A DNA stretch of 64,000 bases from Microvirga terricola. GTDB lineage: Bacteria > Pseudomonadota > Alphaproteobacteria > Rhizobiales > Beijerinckiaceae. The stretch spans positions 310,001 to 374,000 of the forward strand of contig NZ_JAATJS010000003.1 of assembly GCF_011777495.1 (NCBI RefSeq). Reading direction: 5' to 3'. A program made the position numbers and the translations under genes. Below the pieces are notes generated by a model. It was given only the letters and a program-made list of their open reading frames with translations. It was not told the DNA's origin and ran no database searches. This document shows positions 40,786 through 51,680 of the stretch, one piece after another; position 1 is the stretch's first letter; each line of letters begins with the position of its first letter.

Positions 40786-42168
40786 TTAAGCCGCCACCGG
40801 CTTCTTGGCCGGCACCGGGGTGCGCATCGTGACCAATTCCTCCGCCGCCGTTGGGTGAACGGCGATGGTGCGGTCGAAATCGGCCTTCGTCGCGCCCATG
40901 GTAACGGCAATGCCGGCCAGTTGGATCATTTCACCGGCATCGTGTCCGACGATATGGACGCCGACCACCTTATCGGTGGCTTTGTCGACGATCATCTTCA
41001 TCAGGACGCGATCCGGCGCTCCGGACAGGGTGGCGCGCATGGGGCGGAAGACGGCCTTGTAGACGTCGATCTCCCCATAGCGTTCCTCCGCCGCCGCCTC
41101 GCTGTGGCCCACGACGCCGATTTCGGGGGTCGAGAACACCGCCGTCGGGATCAGATCGTGATCGACCGAGGTGGGCTTATCGCCGAAAACCGTGTCCGCG
41201 AAGGCGTGTCCCTCGCGAATGGCGACGGGCGTCAGGTTGGCGCGGTTGGTGACATCGCCGACGGCGTAGATCGACGGGATCACGGTCTGAGAATAGGCAT
41301 CGACGGGGATCGCTCCCACGGCGTCGAGGGTGATCCCGACATTTTCCAGCCCGAGCTTTGCCGTGTTGGGCCTCCGCCCGGTGGCCACGAGCACCTGATC
41401 GACCGTGACGATGCTGCCGTCCGACAAAGTGGCGGCAATGCCGTCCGGCGTCTTGTCGAGGCGAGTGACCGTCATGCTGAGCGCCAGCTTGATGCCGCGC
41501 TTGGCATAGGCGTCGGCCAGGGCGTCGCGCACGTCCTCGTCGAAACCGCGCAGCAGCTTGGGGCCGCGGTGGAGCAGGGTGACCTCGCTGCCGAGTCCGG
41601 CGAAAACGCCGGCGAATTCCACGGCGATATAGCCCCCACCGATCACTAGGATGCGCTTCGGCTGGGCCTCGAGATGAAAGACCTCGTTCGAGGTGATGGC
41701 GAGTTCCCCACCGGGAATGGCCGGCTCAAGCGTCGGGTAAGCGCCGACAGCGACCAGGATATAGCGCGCCCGAACGCGCGCCCCGGTCTTGAGAATGCGA
41801 ACCGTATGGGCATCCTCGATCACCGCGCGGCTATCGACGATCTCGACGCCCGCCTTTTCCAGATTGCTCCGGTAGATGCTCTCCAGCCGGTCGATCTCCA
41901 GATCCTTGTTGCGGATCAGGGTCGGCCAGTTGAAGCTCGACGGACCCACGGTCCAGCCGAAGCCCGCCGCATCATGGAAATCGTCCGAGAAGCGGCTGGC
42001 ATAGACCATCAGCTTCTTGGGCACGCAGCCGCGAATGACGCAGGTGCCTCCGACCCGGTATTCCTCCGCAATCATGACCTTCGCGCCATAGGTTGCGGCG
42101 ATGCGGGCGGCGCGCACGCCGCCGGAGCCGCCGCCGATGACGAAAAGATCAACGTCGAAATCGCTCAT
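40786..42168 (-). CDS. gor: Glutathione-disulfide reductase
   Basis: A 460-residue FAD flavoprotein that reduces glutathione disulfide with NADPH. FAD site 'FVIGGGSGGVRAARIAA'; redox disulfide Cys43 and Cys48 in 'GGTCVIRGCVPKK'; NADPH site 'VIGGGYIAVEFAGVFAGLG'; second FAD motif 'YAVGDVTNRANLTPVAI'; and C-terminal 'HPTAAEELVTMR' with the active-site His-Glu pair. The ATG at 42168 starts just before the FAD motif and overlaps the stop of the O-antigen-ligase-like gene by 4 bases, so the two are translationally coupled although unrelated in role. Confidence 0.96.
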   Translation of the reverse strand: MSDFDVDLFVIGGGSGGVRAARIAATYGAKVMIAEEYRVGGTCVIRGCVPKKLMVYASRFSDDFHDAAGFGWTVGPSSFNWPTLIRNKDLEIDRLESIYRSNLEKAGVEIVDSRAVIEDAHTVRILKTGARVRARYILVAVGAYPTLEPAIPGGELAITSNEVFHLEAQPKRILVIGGGYIAVEFAGVFAGLGSEVTLLHRGPKLLRGFDEDVRDALADAYAKRGIKLALSMTVTRLDKTPDGIAATLSDGSIVTVDQVLVATGRRPNTAKLGLENVGITLDAVGAIPVDAYSQTVIPSIYAVGDVTNRANLTPVAIREGHAFADTVFGDKPTSVDHDLIPTAVFSTPEIGVVGHSEAAAEERYGEIDVYKAVFRPMRATLSGAPDRVLMKMIVDKATDKVVGVHIVGHDAGEMIQLAGIAVTMGATKADFDRTIAVHPTAAEELVTMRTPVPAKKPVAA

Positions 42169-43424
42169 GCTGTTGTCTCCAGATAAGTCTTTTTGGCGGC
42201 GAGCATCCAGGCGATGGCGGCCCCAAGGGAGGCCGCCCACCAGCCTTGCCAGGCGCCATGGCCGATGAGGCCTACGGCGGCTGCGGAGCCCATCAGGGCC
42301 AGGGATGCGCTCATGATTAGATGCGGCTGGCGCCGAATGGCGCTGACCACGAGAAGGGCGATAGTAAGCGCGAGTACCGCCCCGACGACACCAAGCTCGG
42401 TCCAGATCTGAATCGGGACGTTGTGGGGGTGCCCGACTGCCAGAAGGGTTCTGTCGGCCTCGGACACTTTCTGGGCGACCGCCGTATCCCGCATGCGCGG
42501 GCTCACGCCGAAACCGGCTCCAAGGAACGGCTGCTCGCGGATTGCCGCACCGAAGCTGATCCAGATATCGACCCGTTCACGGGAATGATCCCGCGCCAGT
42601 TTTTCATGAATGAAGGTGGGGATTGCGCGGTCGCTGATCGGGCCGATGAAGGGGGCCGCCACCGTGACCGCGACGAAGGCCGCCGCGGCCAGACCTGAGA
42701 CGGCCCGCGGTGCAAACCAGGCCAGGGCGAAGACCGAGCACGCCACGATGAGGCCGACTACTGATGCGCCGCTTTCGCCGTTGGACATTGCGGCGACGAT
42801 CACAGCGATTAGGCCGAGCGCGAAAATCCAGCCCCGGCGCAGGTTCAGGGCAAACCAGATCGCGAGCGCGGGCATCAGCACCAGAATCGTTAGGAACGAG
42901 CGGTTGAAGATGTAGCTGTTCCAGCGCCGCCCGAGCATGTGACGCAAGGCTAGGCCCGTTCGCAGCTCGATCACCATCATCAAGCAGGCCAGGACGATGG
43001 CGCCCGCTAGGAGAAAGAAAGCCTGTCGGGTTAGGTAGCGGGGCAGGGCCCGACCGACGACGAAAGCGCAGGCGACTGCGAGCCAGAACTCGCCGAGCGC
43101 CGCCACCGAGACGCCGCGAAATTCGCTCCATACGACCGAAAGAGCGGACCATCCGGCGAAAACAAGAACCGCGATCCCCAAGGGCGAGCGTAGGGCGGCC
43201 AAGGCTTGCCGGAGGAACGACGGCAGGTTCCCCTCGACGGCGAGCGCAGCCAGCGAACACAGGGCACTCAACACCAGAAAGACCGGGCTTGAACGATGGG
43301 CGACGGCCATGCCGACCGGCATCACGGCAAGGGCCCCCACGGCAATGCGCCATAATGTGGCGGCGAGCCGGAGCTGAGGGGCGGGAAGGGGACGGCCGGA
43401 TGAGGCCATGTCGAGCGTGCTCAT
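42165..43424 (-). CDS. O-antigen ligase/polymerase-like membrane protein
   Basis: A 419-residue integral membrane protein with about 10-12 hydrophobic helices. The conserved periplasmic loop region of the Wzy_C/WaaL family is suggested by 'DHSRERVDIWISFGAAIREQPFLGAGFG' in outline and the following 'AVGHPHNVPIQIWTELGVVGAV', which contains the His near helix re-entry used by O-antigen ligases. It may attach or polymerise surface polysaccharide. No glycosyltransferase cluster is nearby, so the substrate is open. It overlaps gor by 4 bases and is divergent from tctC. Confidence 0.85.
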   Translation of the reverse strand: MSTLDMASSGRPLPAPQLRLAATLWRIAVGALAVMPVGMAVAHRSSPVFLVLSALCSLAALAVEGNLPSFLRQALAALRSPLGIAVLVFAGWSALSVVWSEFRGVSVAALGEFWLAVACAFVVGRALPRYLTRQAFFLLAGAIVLACLMMVIELRTGLALRHMLGRRWNSYIFNRSFLTILVLMPALAIWFALNLRRGWIFALGLIAVIVAAMSNGESGASVVGLIVACSVFALAWFAPRAVSGLAAAAFVAVTVAAPFIGPISDRAIPTFIHEKLARDHSRERVDIWISFGAAIREQPFLGAGFGVSPRMRDTAVAQKVSEADRTLLAVGHPHNVPIQIWTELGVVGAVLALTIALLVVSAIRRQPHLIMSASLALMGSAAAVGLIGHGAWQGWWAASLGAAIAWMLAAKKTYLETTA

Positions 43425-43564
43425 GAAAAGGTCTTACGCGAAGGTTGAACATCGATAAAGAACCCAGCGCTTGCAGCGGGGCATTTCGACCTTTACCGTT
43501 CAGGCGCAGGGCGCGCGCTTACGTAGCGGAAAAGGCGTCAAAGATCTCATTGGAGGAATTGTTA

Positions 43565-44527
43565 ATGAGCCAATATCGCAAGGGTTTCTGGCGCGGCGCG
43601 CTGGCGGCTGCCGCTGTGGCGGGATTCGCCACGACCGCTATGGCCCAGTCCGAACTCAAGATCATGGCTCCGGCGGCTCCGGGCGGCGGCTGGGACCAGA
43701 CCGCTCGTTCCATGCAGCAGGCACTGACCACGGCCGGCCTCGCAAAGAGCGTCCAGGTCACCAACGTTCCGGGCGCTGGCGGCTCCATCGGCATTGCCCA
43801 GTTCGTCAACGGCGCGAAGGGCGACGGCAGCCAGCTCATGGTTATGGGCTACGTGATGGTCGGCGCGCTTTTGACCAACAAGTCCCCCGTCACCCTCGAC
43901 CAGACCACCCCCATCGCGCGCCTCACCGGCGAGTATGAGGCCATCGTGGTCCCGGCGGATTCGCCGATCAAGAACGCCAAGGATCTCGCAGCGGCCGTGA
44001 AGGCCGACCCGGCGAAGGTCACCTGGGCCGGCGGCTCGGCGGGTGGTGTCGACCACATCGCCGTGGCCCTCTTCGCGAAGGCCGTTGGCGCCGATCCGAC
44101 CAAGATCAACTACATCCCGTTCTCGGGCGGCGGTGAATCGCTTGCGGCTATTCTTGGCGGCAAGGTCACGGCGGGCATCTCCGGCTACGGTGAGTTCGAA
44201 AGCCAGATCAAGGCAGGCAAGCTGCGCCTCATCGGCCTGACCACGCCGAAGGGCACGCCGGACATGCCTTCGCTGAAGGAACAGGGCGTCAATCTCGAGA
44301 TCGCCAACTGGCGCGCTGTCGTTGCCGCTCCCGGCATCTCCGCGGACCAGAAGAAGGCTCTTTCCGAGACCATCGACAAGCTCGCGAAGTCGAAGGAGTG
44401 GGCCGAAATCCTGAAACAGAAGGGCTGGGATGACGCCTATCTGTCGGGCGACGCCTTCGCCAAGTTCCTGGCCGAGGACACCAATCGCACGAAGGAGGTT
44501 CTGACCTCCGTCGGGCTTGTGAAGTAA
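43565..44527 (+). CDS. tctC: TctC-type tripartite tricarboxylate transporter binding protein
   Basis: A 320-residue periplasmic protein with signal peptide to about residue 27 ('GFATTAMAQ'). The Bug/TctC fold is marked by '[18 protein letters not shown]', '[15 protein letters not shown]', '[14 protein letters not shown]' and '[18 protein letters not shown]'. It captures a carboxylate such as citrate for the TctA-TctB permease encoded next. The ATG at 43565 follows GGAGG and directly precedes the signal peptide. A terminator hairpin sits just after its stop. Confidence 0.95.
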   Translation: MSQYRKGFWRGALAAAAVAGFATTAMAQSELKIMAPAAPGGGWDQTARSMQQALTTAGLAKSVQVTNVPGAGGSIGIAQFVNGAKGDGSQLMVMGYVMVGALLTNKSPVTLDQTTPIARLTGEYEAIVVPADSPIKNAKDLAAAVKADPAKVTWAGGSAGGVDHIAVALFAKAVGADPTKINYIPFSGGGESLAAILGGKVTAGISGYGEFESQIKAGKLRLIGLTTPKGTPDMPSLKEQGVNLEIANWRAVVAAPGISADQKKALSETIDKLAKSKEWAEILKQKGWDDAYLSGDAFAKFLAEDTNRTKEVLTSVGLVK

Positions 44528-44554
44528 CGAACTACCGCCTGAAAGACTATTGTC

Positions 44555-44584
44555 GGAAGCGCCGCCTTTGCGGCGCTTCCTTTT
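44555..44584 (+). terminator. Hairpin with T-run between tctC and tctB
   Basis: GGAAGCGCCGC (44555-44565) pairs perfectly with GCGGCGCTTCC (44570-44580) around CTTT, then TTTT. It ends 10 bases before the tctB start, inside the operon. It would end most transcripts after tctC and protect their 3' ends, leaving less message for the permease. Confidence 0.85.
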
Positions 44585-44594
44585 AGGGATTGCC

Positions 44595-45068
44595 ATGAGC
44601 ACACGAACACCTGGCCGCGTCGACAAGGCAGGCCTCGTCATCGCCCTTTTTCTCCTCATCCTCGCAGGTCTGATCTGGCAAGACTTGACCAGCCTCCAGC
44701 TCTCTTCCGTCTATGGCCTTGGGCCGAAGGCGATGCCGGTCGTGGTCTCAGTGGGGCTTGTGGTTTTGGCGGTCGGCAACGCCGTGACCGCGCTTAAAGG
44801 TGGATTGCCCGCGCGCGAAAGGCTCGATTGGAAGCCGATCCTCTTCATCCTCGGCGGCCTCGCCGCGCTGATCGCCTGCATCAAGTTCGAGATCGGCTTC
44901 ATCCCCGCGACGGCCATTCTGTTCGCGGCCACGTCCGCGGCCTTCGGACGGCGTGCTTTTCTCGTCGATCTCCTCATCGGCTTCGTGGCCGGTATCGTGA
45001 TTTTCCTTCTCTTCTCGAAGCTGTTGACCCTGACGCTGCCGATGGGTCCGCTCGAGCGCCTGATCTGA
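44595..45068 (+). CDS. tctB: TctB-type small permease subunit
   Basis: A 157-residue membrane protein with four predicted helices: '[17 protein letters not shown]', '[18 protein letters not shown]', '[17 protein letters not shown]' and '[18 protein letters not shown]'. The TctB family is poorly conserved in sequence; size, helix number and place between tctC and tctA identify it. The ATG at 44595 has AGGGA upstream, which the hairpin described at 44555-44584 leaves free. tctA begins 7 bases after its stop. Confidence 0.9.
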   Translation: MSTRTPGRVDKAGLVIALFLLILAGLIWQDLTSLQLSSVYGLGPKAMPVVVSVGLVVLAVGNAVTALKGGLPARERLDWKPILFILGGLAALIACIKFEIGFIPATAILFAATSAAFGRRAFLVDLLIGFVAGIVIFLLFSKLLTLTLPMGPLERLI

Positions 45069-45075
45069 GGCTTCC

Positions 45076-46575
45076 ATGGACGCTTTTTTTGCACTCGCCC
45101 ATGGCGTGACCGTCGCCATCCAACCGATGAACCTGCTGTTCGCCCTCGTCGGCGTGCTGCTCGGCACGGCGGTCGGCGTTCTGCCGGGCATCGGCCCGGC
45201 GCTGACCGTGGCGCTCCTCCTGCCGATCACCTTCAAACTCGATCCGGGCGGATCGATCATCATGTTCGCGGGCATCTACTACGGCGGCATGTATGGCGGA
45301 TCGACGACCGCGATCCTCATCAACACGCCCGGCGAAAGCGCCTCGATGGCGACCGCGCTTGAAGGCAACAAGATGGCCAAGGCAGGGCGCGGCGGGCCGG
45401 CGCTTGCGACCTCGGCCATCGGCTCCTTCGTCGCCGGCACCATCGCGACGCTGGGCCTCGCCTTCCTCGCGCCGACCCTCGTCGAATTGGCCGTGAAGTT
45501 CGGGCCGGAGGATTACTTCGCGCTCATGTGCGTCGCCTTCGTCACGGTCTCGGCGACGTTCGGCGATTCCCCGGTGCGCGGCTTGACGAGTCTTTTCATC
45601 GGCCTCGCGCTGGGTCTCGTCGGTATCGACAGACTGACCGGGCAGGCCCGTCTCACCTTCGGTGTGCCGGAACTTCTCGACGGCGTCGAGGTCACGACCC
45701 TTGCGGTCGGCCTCTTTGCGGTCGGCGAAGCGCTCTACGTTGCCTCCCGGCGCCACATCGAGGAAGAGGTGCTCGAGCCGGTGCGCGGTTCGCTGTGGAT
45801 GACCAAGCAGGACTGGAAGCGTTCCTGGATGCCGTGGCTGCGCGGCACCCTCTTCGGCTTCCCCATCGGAGCCTTGCCGGCGGGCGGCGCGGAAATCCCG
45901 ACCTTCCTATCCTACTCCACCGAAAAGCGCCTGACGAAGTACCCGGAAGAGTTCGGCCACGGCGCCATCGAAGGCGTGGCAGGCCCGGAGGCAGCCAACA
46001 ACGCGTCCGCCGCCGGCACCTTGGTGCCGCTCCTGGCGCTTGGCCTTCCGACTTCGGCGACTGCCGCGATGATGCTGGCCGGCTTCCAGCAATACGGCCT
46101 CAACCCCGGCCCCCTGCTATTCGCCGAACGACCTGAGCTGGTTTGGGGCCTGATCGCCAGCCTGTTCATCGCGAACACGATGCTGCTCGTCCTCAACTTG
46201 CCGCTGGTCGGCCTGTGGGTGAAGCTTTTGGCCATTCCGCAGCCCTGGCTCTACGCCGGCATCCTGGTCTTCGCGACCATGGGCACCATCGCGGCGAAGC
46301 CTTCGGTTGTCGAGCTGACCATGCTTGGGGCTTTCGGCGTCCTCGGATTCCTGATGCGGCGGTTCGATTATCCCATCGCGCCAGTCGTGGTCGGCCTCAT
46401 CCTTGGCCCCATCGCCGAAGCGCAGCTGCGCCGCGCTCTCTCGATCAGCCTCGGCGATCCGATGGTGCTGCTCCAAAGCCCGATCTCGGCGACCCTGCTC
46501 GCCATCGCGGCCATCGCCTTGATCCTGCCGTTCGCGCTCAAGGGCATGAACCGGTTCAAGGCTCAGGAGGACTAA
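45076..46575 (+). CDS. tctA: TctA-type large permease subunit
   Basis: A 499-residue membrane protein with about twelve helices that transports tricarboxylates or related acids using the ion gradient. Family motifs are '[20 protein letters not shown]', '[20 protein letters not shown]' in outline, '[15 protein letters not shown]', and '[20 protein letters not shown]'-type '[13 protein letters not shown]'. The second Gly-rich half '[23 protein letters not shown]' is also as expected. It closes the tctCBA operon; the two-component regulator genes tctDE often found with it are absent. Confidence 0.95.
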   Translation: MDAFFALAHGVTVAIQPMNLLFALVGVLLGTAVGVLPGIGPALTVALLLPITFKLDPGGSIIMFAGIYYGGMYGGSTTAILINTPGESASMATALEGNKMAKAGRGGPALATSAIGSFVAGTIATLGLAFLAPTLVELAVKFGPEDYFALMCVAFVTVSATFGDSPVRGLTSLFIGLALGLVGIDRLTGQARLTFGVPELLDGVEVTTLAVGLFAVGEALYVASRRHIEEEVLEPVRGSLWMTKQDWKRSWMPWLRGTLFGFPIGALPAGGAEIPTFLSYSTEKRLTKYPEEFGHGAIEGVAGPEAANNASAAGTLVPLLALGLPTSATAAMMLAGFQQYGLNPGPLLFAERPELVWGLIASLFIANTMLLVLNLPLVGLWVKLLAIPQPWLYAGILVFATMGTIAAKPSVVELTMLGAFGVLGFLMRRFDYPIAPVVVGLILGPIAEAQLRRALSISLGDPMVLLQSPISATLLAIAAIALILPFALKGMNRFKAQED

Positions 46576-46596
46576 GAGAAAGGTCCCGATCTCAAA

Positions 46597-46623
46597 AAAA
46601 GCGGCGCTTCGAGCGCCGCTTTT
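46597..46623 (+). terminator. Intrinsic terminator after tctA
   Basis: AAAAGCGGCGCT (46597-46608) pairs perfectly with AGCGCCGCTTTT (46612-46623) around TCG, preceded by more A. It ends the tct operon 21 bases after tctA. Confidence 0.92.
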
Positions 46624-46714
46624 CGTTTCGGGCGTCGTTTCACCGGCCCGAATGGCAGGAGCGCATTTTCCCCGCATTGCTGCCATTGTCGCAACGCGCT
46701 AAATCGACAGGGCT

Positions 46715-48448
46715 ATGGCTCAGAACAGACTCAAGATTGCTCTCGCGCAGCTCAACCCCATCGTCGGCGATGTGGCCGGCAACGAGCAGAAGGCGCGCGC
46801 CGCCCGCGCTGAGGCGGCCCGGCTCGGCGCGGACATCGTGATGTTCACGGAGCTTTTCCTGGCCGGTTATCCGGCCGAGGACCTCGTGCTCAAGCCTGCC
46901 TTTCAGGATGCCTGCCGCGCGGCCTGCGAGCGGCTCGCCGCCGAGACGGTGGATAGCGGGCCTGCTATGCTCATCGGCCTGCCCTGGAAAGAAGGGGCTG
47001 CGCTCTACAACACCTACGCGCTTCTCGATGACGGGGCGATTACGCTGCGCTTCAAAGTCGATCTGCCGAATTACGGCGTCTTCGACGAGAAGCGGAATTT
47101 CGAACACGGCCCCATGCCGGGGCCGGTTAACTTCCGCGGTGTCCGGCTCGGGCTGCCCATTTGCGAAGATATCTGGACGCCGGATGTCGTCGAGTGCCTG
47201 GCCGAGACCGGTGCCGAGATCCTGCTCGTTCCGAACGGCTCGCCCTATTGGCGGGGCAAGACCGAGGAACGGTTCAACATTGCCGCTGCACGCATCACGG
47301 AAAGTGGATTGCCGCTCGTCTACCTCAACGAAGTCGGCGGCCAGGATGAATTGATTTTCGACGGCGCGTCGTTTGTGCTCAATGCCGACTGCTCGCTCGC
47401 CTGCCAATTGCCCGCCTATCACGAGACGGTCGCGCTGACGGTCTGGGAGAAGGGCGCAGAGGGTTGGACCTGCATCGACGCTCCGATGGTGACGGTGGAA
47501 GAGGGCGAAGAGGCGGATTATGCCGCCTGCGTCCTCGGGCTTCGCGACTACGTGGAGAAGAACCGCTTTCCGGGCGTGGTGCTTGGCCTCTCCGGCGGCA
47601 TCGATTCCGCAATCTGCGCAGCGATGGCGGTCGATGCGCTTGGGCCTGAGCGCGTCCACTGCGTGATGCTGCCCTATCGCTACACGTCGAGTGAGTCGCT
47701 GAAAGACGCCGAAGACTGCGCGAAGGCGCTGGGCGTTCGTTACGACACGCTGCCGATTGCGCCCGCCGTGGATGGTTTCGAGGAATTGCTGCAGCCGCTC
47801 TTCGCGGGCAGGCCGCGCGACATCACGGAAGAGAACATGCAAAGCCGCGCGCGCGGCACGATCCTCATGTCGATCTCAAACAAGTTCGGCGCGATGGTGG
47901 TGACGACGGGCAACAAATCCGAAATGTCGGTCGGCTATGCCACGCTCTATGGCGACATGAATGGCGGCTTCAACCCGATCAAGGATCTCTACAAGATGGA
48001 GGTCTATCGCCTGTCGGCTCTGCGCAATCGCCGGAAGCCGGAGGGTGCATTGGGGCCGGACGGCATCGTGATCCCCGAAAACATCCTGTCCAAGGCACCA
48101 AGCGCCGAGCTGCGCGAGAACCAGACGGACCAGGACTCACTGCCGCCTTACGACGCCCTCGACGCGATCCTGCACGGGCTTGTGGAGGAAGAACTGCGCG
48201 TCTCCGAAATCGTCGCGCGGGGCTACGATCTCGAAACCGTCAAGAAAGTCGAGCGGCTGCTCTATCTCGCCGAATACAAGCGCCGACAATCGGCACCGGG
48301 CGTGAAGGTCACTCGCAAAAACTTTGGCCGTGATCGCCGCTATCCGATCGTCAATCGCTTTCGGGATCAGGGCGAGGTGCCTGTCCGTCCCGCTGGGGTT
48401 GCGGAACGGGCCGTCGGCAAGCCGAAAATGAGTTCGCTGGATGTCTAG
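46715..48448 (+). CDS. nadE: NAD+ synthase, glutamine-hydrolysing
   Basis: A 577-residue two-domain enzyme for the last step of NAD synthesis. The N-terminal nitrilase-type glutaminase (about residues 1-265) has its Glu in '[11 protein letters not shown]', Lys in '[14 protein letters not shown]' and Cys150 in 'LPICEDIW'. The C-terminal synthetase has the PP-loop '[19 protein letters not shown]' (SGGIDS at 293-298), then '[19 protein letters not shown]' and '[18 protein letters not shown]'. Length is normal for the fused form. gltX starts 47 bases after its stop. Confidence 0.97.
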   Translation: MAQNRLKIALAQLNPIVGDVAGNEQKARAARAEAARLGADIVMFTELFLAGYPAEDLVLKPAFQDACRAACERLAAETVDSGPAMLIGLPWKEGAALYNTYALLDDGAITLRFKVDLPNYGVFDEKRNFEHGPMPGPVNFRGVRLGLPICEDIWTPDVVECLAETGAEILLVPNGSPYWRGKTEERFNIAAARITESGLPLVYLNEVGGQDELIFDGASFVLNADCSLACQLPAYHETVALTVWEKGAEGWTCIDAPMVTVEEGEEADYAACVLGLRDYVEKNRFPGVVLGLSGGIDSAICAAMAVDALGPERVHCVMLPYRYTSSESLKDAEDCAKALGVRYDTLPIAPAVDGFEELLQPLFAGRPRDITEENMQSRARGTILMSISNKFGAMVVTTGNKSEMSVGYATLYGDMNGGFNPIKDLYKMEVYRLSALRNRRKPEGALGPDGIVIPENILSKAPSAELRENQTDQDSLPPYDALDAILHGLVEEELRVSEIVARGYDLETVKKVERLLYLAEYKRRQSAPGVKVTRKNFGRDRRYPIVNRFRDQGEVPVRPAGVAERAVGKPKMSSLDV

Positions 48449-48495
48449 CGCCATCGTCGCTCGCGCCATCCAATTCCAGTTATTATAGGATCTCT

Positions 48496-49836
48496 ATGTC
48501 CAAGCCTATCGTCCGCTTCGCCCCGTCTCCGACCGGGCGCATCCACATCGGCAATGCGCGCCAGGCGCTCATGAATGCGCTCTTCGCGCGGCGCGAGAAG
48601 GGCGTGTTTGTCCTGCGTTTCGACGACACGGACCTTGAACGCTCCAAGCGTGAATATGCCGATTCCATCGAAGTTGATCTCGCGTGGCTCGGCATCGCGC
48701 CGGATGTGGTGGTGCGCCAGTCGGAGCGCGTGGAGTTCTATGACGAAGCCGCCGAGCGGCTCCGCGATGTCGGCCGGCTCTATCCCTGCTACGAGACAGC
48801 CGAAGAGCTCGAGTTTCGCCGCAAGCGCCAGCTCGCGCGTGGCCTGCCGCCGATCTATGACCGCGCCGCGCTCAAGCTCACGAAGGAAGAACGGGAAAAG
48901 CTCGAAGCGGAAGGGCGTCGCCCGCATTGGCGCTTCCGTCTCGATCACCGCGTCGTCACATGGCACGACCTTGTGCGCGGCGAATGCCATGTGGATTGCG
49001 GCTCGCTGTCGGACCCCGTGCTGGTGCGCGAGGACGGGACCTATCTCTACACGCTGCCCTCGATCGTCGACGACATCGACCTGAAGATCAGCCACGTGAT
49101 CCGCGGCGAAGACCACGTGACCAACACGGCGGTGCAGATTCAGATCTTCGAGGCTTTGGGCGCGCATCTCCCGCAGTTTGCACACATCAACCTGCTGACG
49201 ACCGCGAGCGGGGAGGGGCTGTCCAAGCGTCTCGGGCATCTGTCGCTCACAAGCCTGCGCGAAGCGGGGCTGGAGCCGATGTCTGTTGCATCGCTTGCGG
49301 TTCTGGTCGGAACGGCGGAGGCCGTGCGGCCCGTTGCGGACATCGATGAACTCGCAAGCCTCATCGATTTCAACCACATCTCCCGCGCGCCGGCGAAATT
49401 CGACGAGCATGAGCTCGATCAGCTCAATGCGCGTCTGATCCACGAAATGCCCTACGAGGCCGCGCGCAGCCGTCTCGCGGCGCTTGATGCGGATGGGGGC
49501 GAGGCGTTTTGGCTGGCGGTGCGGGGCAACCTGACCCGATTGGCCGATGCGGTTCAATGGTGGCACGTGGTGCGCGGGCCGGTGACGCCTGTCATCGAGG
49601 ACAAGGCCTTTCTCGATGCCGCCACGAAAGTTCTTCCCGACGCGCCCTGGGATTCCACGACCTGGAAGACCTGGACGGAGGCCGTAAAGGCCGCGACCGG
49701 CGTGAAAGGCAAGGCGCTTTTCATGCCGCTGCGTTTAGCGTTGACAGGTCTCGATCATGGGCCTGAACTGGCAGCGCTCCTGCCCTTGATCGGACCTGAG
49801 CGCGCCAAAGCGCGACTTGTGGGGCAGGCTGCTTAA
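48496..49836 (+). CDS. gltX: Glutamyl-tRNA synthetase
   Basis: A 446-residue class I aminoacyl-tRNA synthetase. The HIGH-equivalent is '[16 protein letters not shown]' (HIGN, His17 to Asn20), and the KMSKS-equivalent is '[12 protein letters not shown]' (LSKR at about 242-245). '[11 protein letters not shown]' and 'YDRAALKLT' fit GluRS rather than GlnRS. Many alphaproteobacteria have two gltX genes, of which one may charge tRNA(Gln) for amidation; whether this is the canonical or second copy is not clear from sequence. The GST gene follows by 15 bases. Confidence 0.93.
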   Translation: MSKPIVRFAPSPTGRIHIGNARQALMNALFARREKGVFVLRFDDTDLERSKREYADSIEVDLAWLGIAPDVVVRQSERVEFYDEAAERLRDVGRLYPCYETAEELEFRRKRQLARGLPPIYDRAALKLTKEEREKLEAEGRRPHWRFRLDHRVVTWHDLVRGECHVDCGSLSDPVLVREDGTYLYTLPSIVDDIDLKISHVIRGEDHVTNTAVQIQIFEALGAHLPQFAHINLLTTASGEGLSKRLGHLSLTSLREAGLEPMSVASLAVLVGTAEAVRPVADIDELASLIDFNHISRAPAKFDEHELDQLNARLIHEMPYEAARSRLAALDADGGEAFWLAVRGNLTRLADAVQWWHVVRGPVTPVIEDKAFLDAATKVLPDAPWDSTTWKTWTEAVKAATGVKGKALFMPLRLALTGLDHGPELAALLPLIGPERAKARLVGQAA

Positions 49837-49851
49837 CAAAGGGGACACGCC

Positions 49852-50538
49852 ATGTATCAGCTCTTCATCGCCAACAAGAACTATTCATCCTGGTCTTTGC
49901 GGCCGTGGGTGCTGATGACGGAACTCGCGATTCCCTTCGAGGAGCAAATGGTCCTCTTCGGTGGTGCCTCGAACTGGGACCGGTTCCGCGATTTTGCGCC
50001 GAACGGCAAGGTTCCCTGCTTGAAGGATGGCGACACGGTGGTGTGGGATTCCCTCGCCATCGCTGAATATTTGGCCGAGCGGCATCCGGGTGTCTGGCCC
50101 TCCGACGCGAGCGCCCGCACCTGGGCTCGCTCCGCTGCCGCGGAGATGCATTCAGGATTCACCACGCTGCGTGGAAGCTGCCCGATGTGTTGCGGCATCC
50201 GCGTCCGCATCGACGAGTGGACGCCGGCGTTGAAGCATGACATCGCCCGGATTGGTGAATTGTGGAGCGACGGCCTGAACCGCTTCGGCGGACCTTTCCT
50301 GGCAGGCAAGGCTTTTACGGCGGTGGATGCGTTCTTCGCGCCGGTGGCGTTCCGCGCCCAGACCTATGGTCTCACGTTCGGCGAGACCGCCGATGCCTAT
50401 GTGAAGCGGCTGCTTGCTCTGCCGGCGATGAAAAGCTGGTACGAAGCGGCACTGGCCGAGACATGGCGCGAGCCCGCCCATGAAGATGACGTGAAGCGGA
50501 CCGGGACCTGGCTGGAAGACCGGCGCGCGACGGCCTGA
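49852..50538 (+). CDS. Glutathione S-transferase family protein
   Basis: A 228-residue protein. The N-terminal thioredoxin-like domain starts 'LFIANKNYSSWSLRPWVLM', with a Ser/Tyr pair in the place of the catalytic residue, and has the 'GKVPCLKDGD' cis-Pro turn and 'VWDSLAIAEYLAERHP', which binds the gamma-glutamyl part. The C-terminal helical domain follows from about residue 90 ('ARSAAAEMHSGFTTLRG'). The 'SSWSLRP' start belongs to a group of proteobacterial GSTs related to maleylacetoacetate isomerase-like proteins; substrate unknown. It ends 26 bases before the convergent DUF2865 gene. Confidence 0.9.
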   Translation: MYQLFIANKNYSSWSLRPWVLMTELAIPFEEQMVLFGGASNWDRFRDFAPNGKVPCLKDGDTVVWDSLAIAEYLAERHPGVWPSDASARTWARSAAAEMHSGFTTLRGSCPMCCGIRVRIDEWTPALKHDIARIGELWSDGLNRFGGPFLAGKAFTAVDAFFAPVAFRAQTYGLTFGETADAYVKRLLALPAMKSWYEAALAETWREPAHEDDVKRTGTWLEDRRATA

Positions 50539-50564
50539 GCCATCGCGCGTCACCGACGAACCCG

Positions 50565-51680
50565 TTAAGGCGTTGCGTTCGGCACCGGGATCAGGTTGGG
50601 CGCGATAATGCGCACAGTCCGCTTGGTGCCGTCCGCCGCAACGTTTTCGCGCTTCGGACCTTCGCTCTGGTTCACGATGCGGGTGTTTTCGATGGATTGC
50701 GGGCCGATGCCGGAGGATTCCTTGCTCGCGGTTGGCGCGGCAGCGGCGATTTCGGCGGCGGCCTGTGTTTCCTCGGTCGCCTTCTTCTCGGCGGCCTTGC
50801 GGGCCTGAACGACCTTCGGACGCGAAAGCTCTTCCGACTTCTCGGCGGTCACGATCACGTCGCCCTTGCGCTGTTCCAGCATGCCCTCAGCCCTGCGCAG
50901 GACGACAGCCCAGCTCTCGTCCCCCTTCTTGCAGGCACAGCTTTCATCGAAGTTCTTGCGGAACTTGAAGGCGTTGGCGAGCGAGGTGTAGGGCCGGCTT
51001 CCGGACACCGAGATCGCCCGGTTAAGCGAGTCATCGCCGCCGCCGGTGGCAAACGCGAGGGTTTCGGTGCCGGGGCAGAGCGACTGGCACATTTCGTCCG
51101 CGCTCTCCCGGCCGCCGGGCGCGACGCTCAACGGGAAATACGAACCGTCGCAGGTTTTCACACAGACAAGACGGCGACCGCCGAGGGGCTGGTCCTCGGA
51201 GATGATCGGCTGGCCTTCCGGCATGATGTCCGGCTGTTGGGGACGCGGCGTGCCGAAGAGGGATTCGAAGAAGCCGCGGGGCTGGTCGGTGCTGCAGGTC
51301 TGCTGCACGGCGGCCTGAAGCTGACGGCGGCGGAATTCGATATCGCCGCTCTCGGCGGCCTGCTGGGCCATCCGGTTATATCCGGCCTCCAGCTGCCGAA
51401 TCTGTTGCTGCATCGGGCCGCATTCGGCAGGTGCCGGGCCGGTCAGGAAGCCGAGCGGGCCGCGCTCGCAGCCGATGGAGCGGTAATAGGCGAGAAGCCG
51501 GTTCAACTCATCGCGCTGGGCCGCCATGGCGCTCGACTGGGCGCTTCCGCCGCTCCGTTCCAGATTCGCCAATTCGGCACGGAAGCGCAGGCATTCCGCC
51601 GATTGAGCAAAAGCGGCATCGCCCGCGGCGAGAAAAGCCGTGGCGGCAATCAGAAGGCGGAAGAAAGAGATCTTTTTCAT
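50565..51680 (-). CDS. DUF2865-family secreted protein
   Basis: A 371-residue precursor with a signal peptide to about residue 25 ('LLIAATAFLAAGDAAFAQ'). DUF2865 features are a helical N-terminal part with Cys pairs ('AECLRFRAELANLER', 'SIGCERG', 'AECGPMQQQIRQLE') and the Cys-rich core 'VCVKTCDGSYFPLS', 'EMCQSLCPGTETLAF' and 'CACKKG'. The C-terminus is Ala/Lys/Glu-rich and probably disordered. This family is almost restricted to Hyphomicrobiales and has no known function. ATG 51680 starts at the signal peptide; upstream in-frame starts lack a plausible leader. Confidence 0.88.
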   Translation of the reverse strand: MKKISFFRLLIAATAFLAAGDAAFAQSAECLRFRAELANLERSGGSAQSSAMAAQRDELNRLLAYYRSIGCERGPLGFLTGPAPAECGPMQQQIRQLEAGYNRMAQQAAESGDIEFRRRQLQAAVQQTCSTDQPRGFFESLFGTPRPQQPDIMPEGQPIISEDQPLGGRRLVCVKTCDGSYFPLSVAPGGRESADEMCQSLCPGTETLAFATGGGDDSLNRAISVSGSRPYTSLANAFKFRKNFDESCACKKGDESWAVVLRRAEGMLEQRKGDVIVTAEKSEELSRPKVVQARKAAEKKATEETQAAAEIAAAAPTASKESSGIGPQSIENTRIVNQSEGPKRENVAADGTKRTVRIIAPNLIPVPNATP

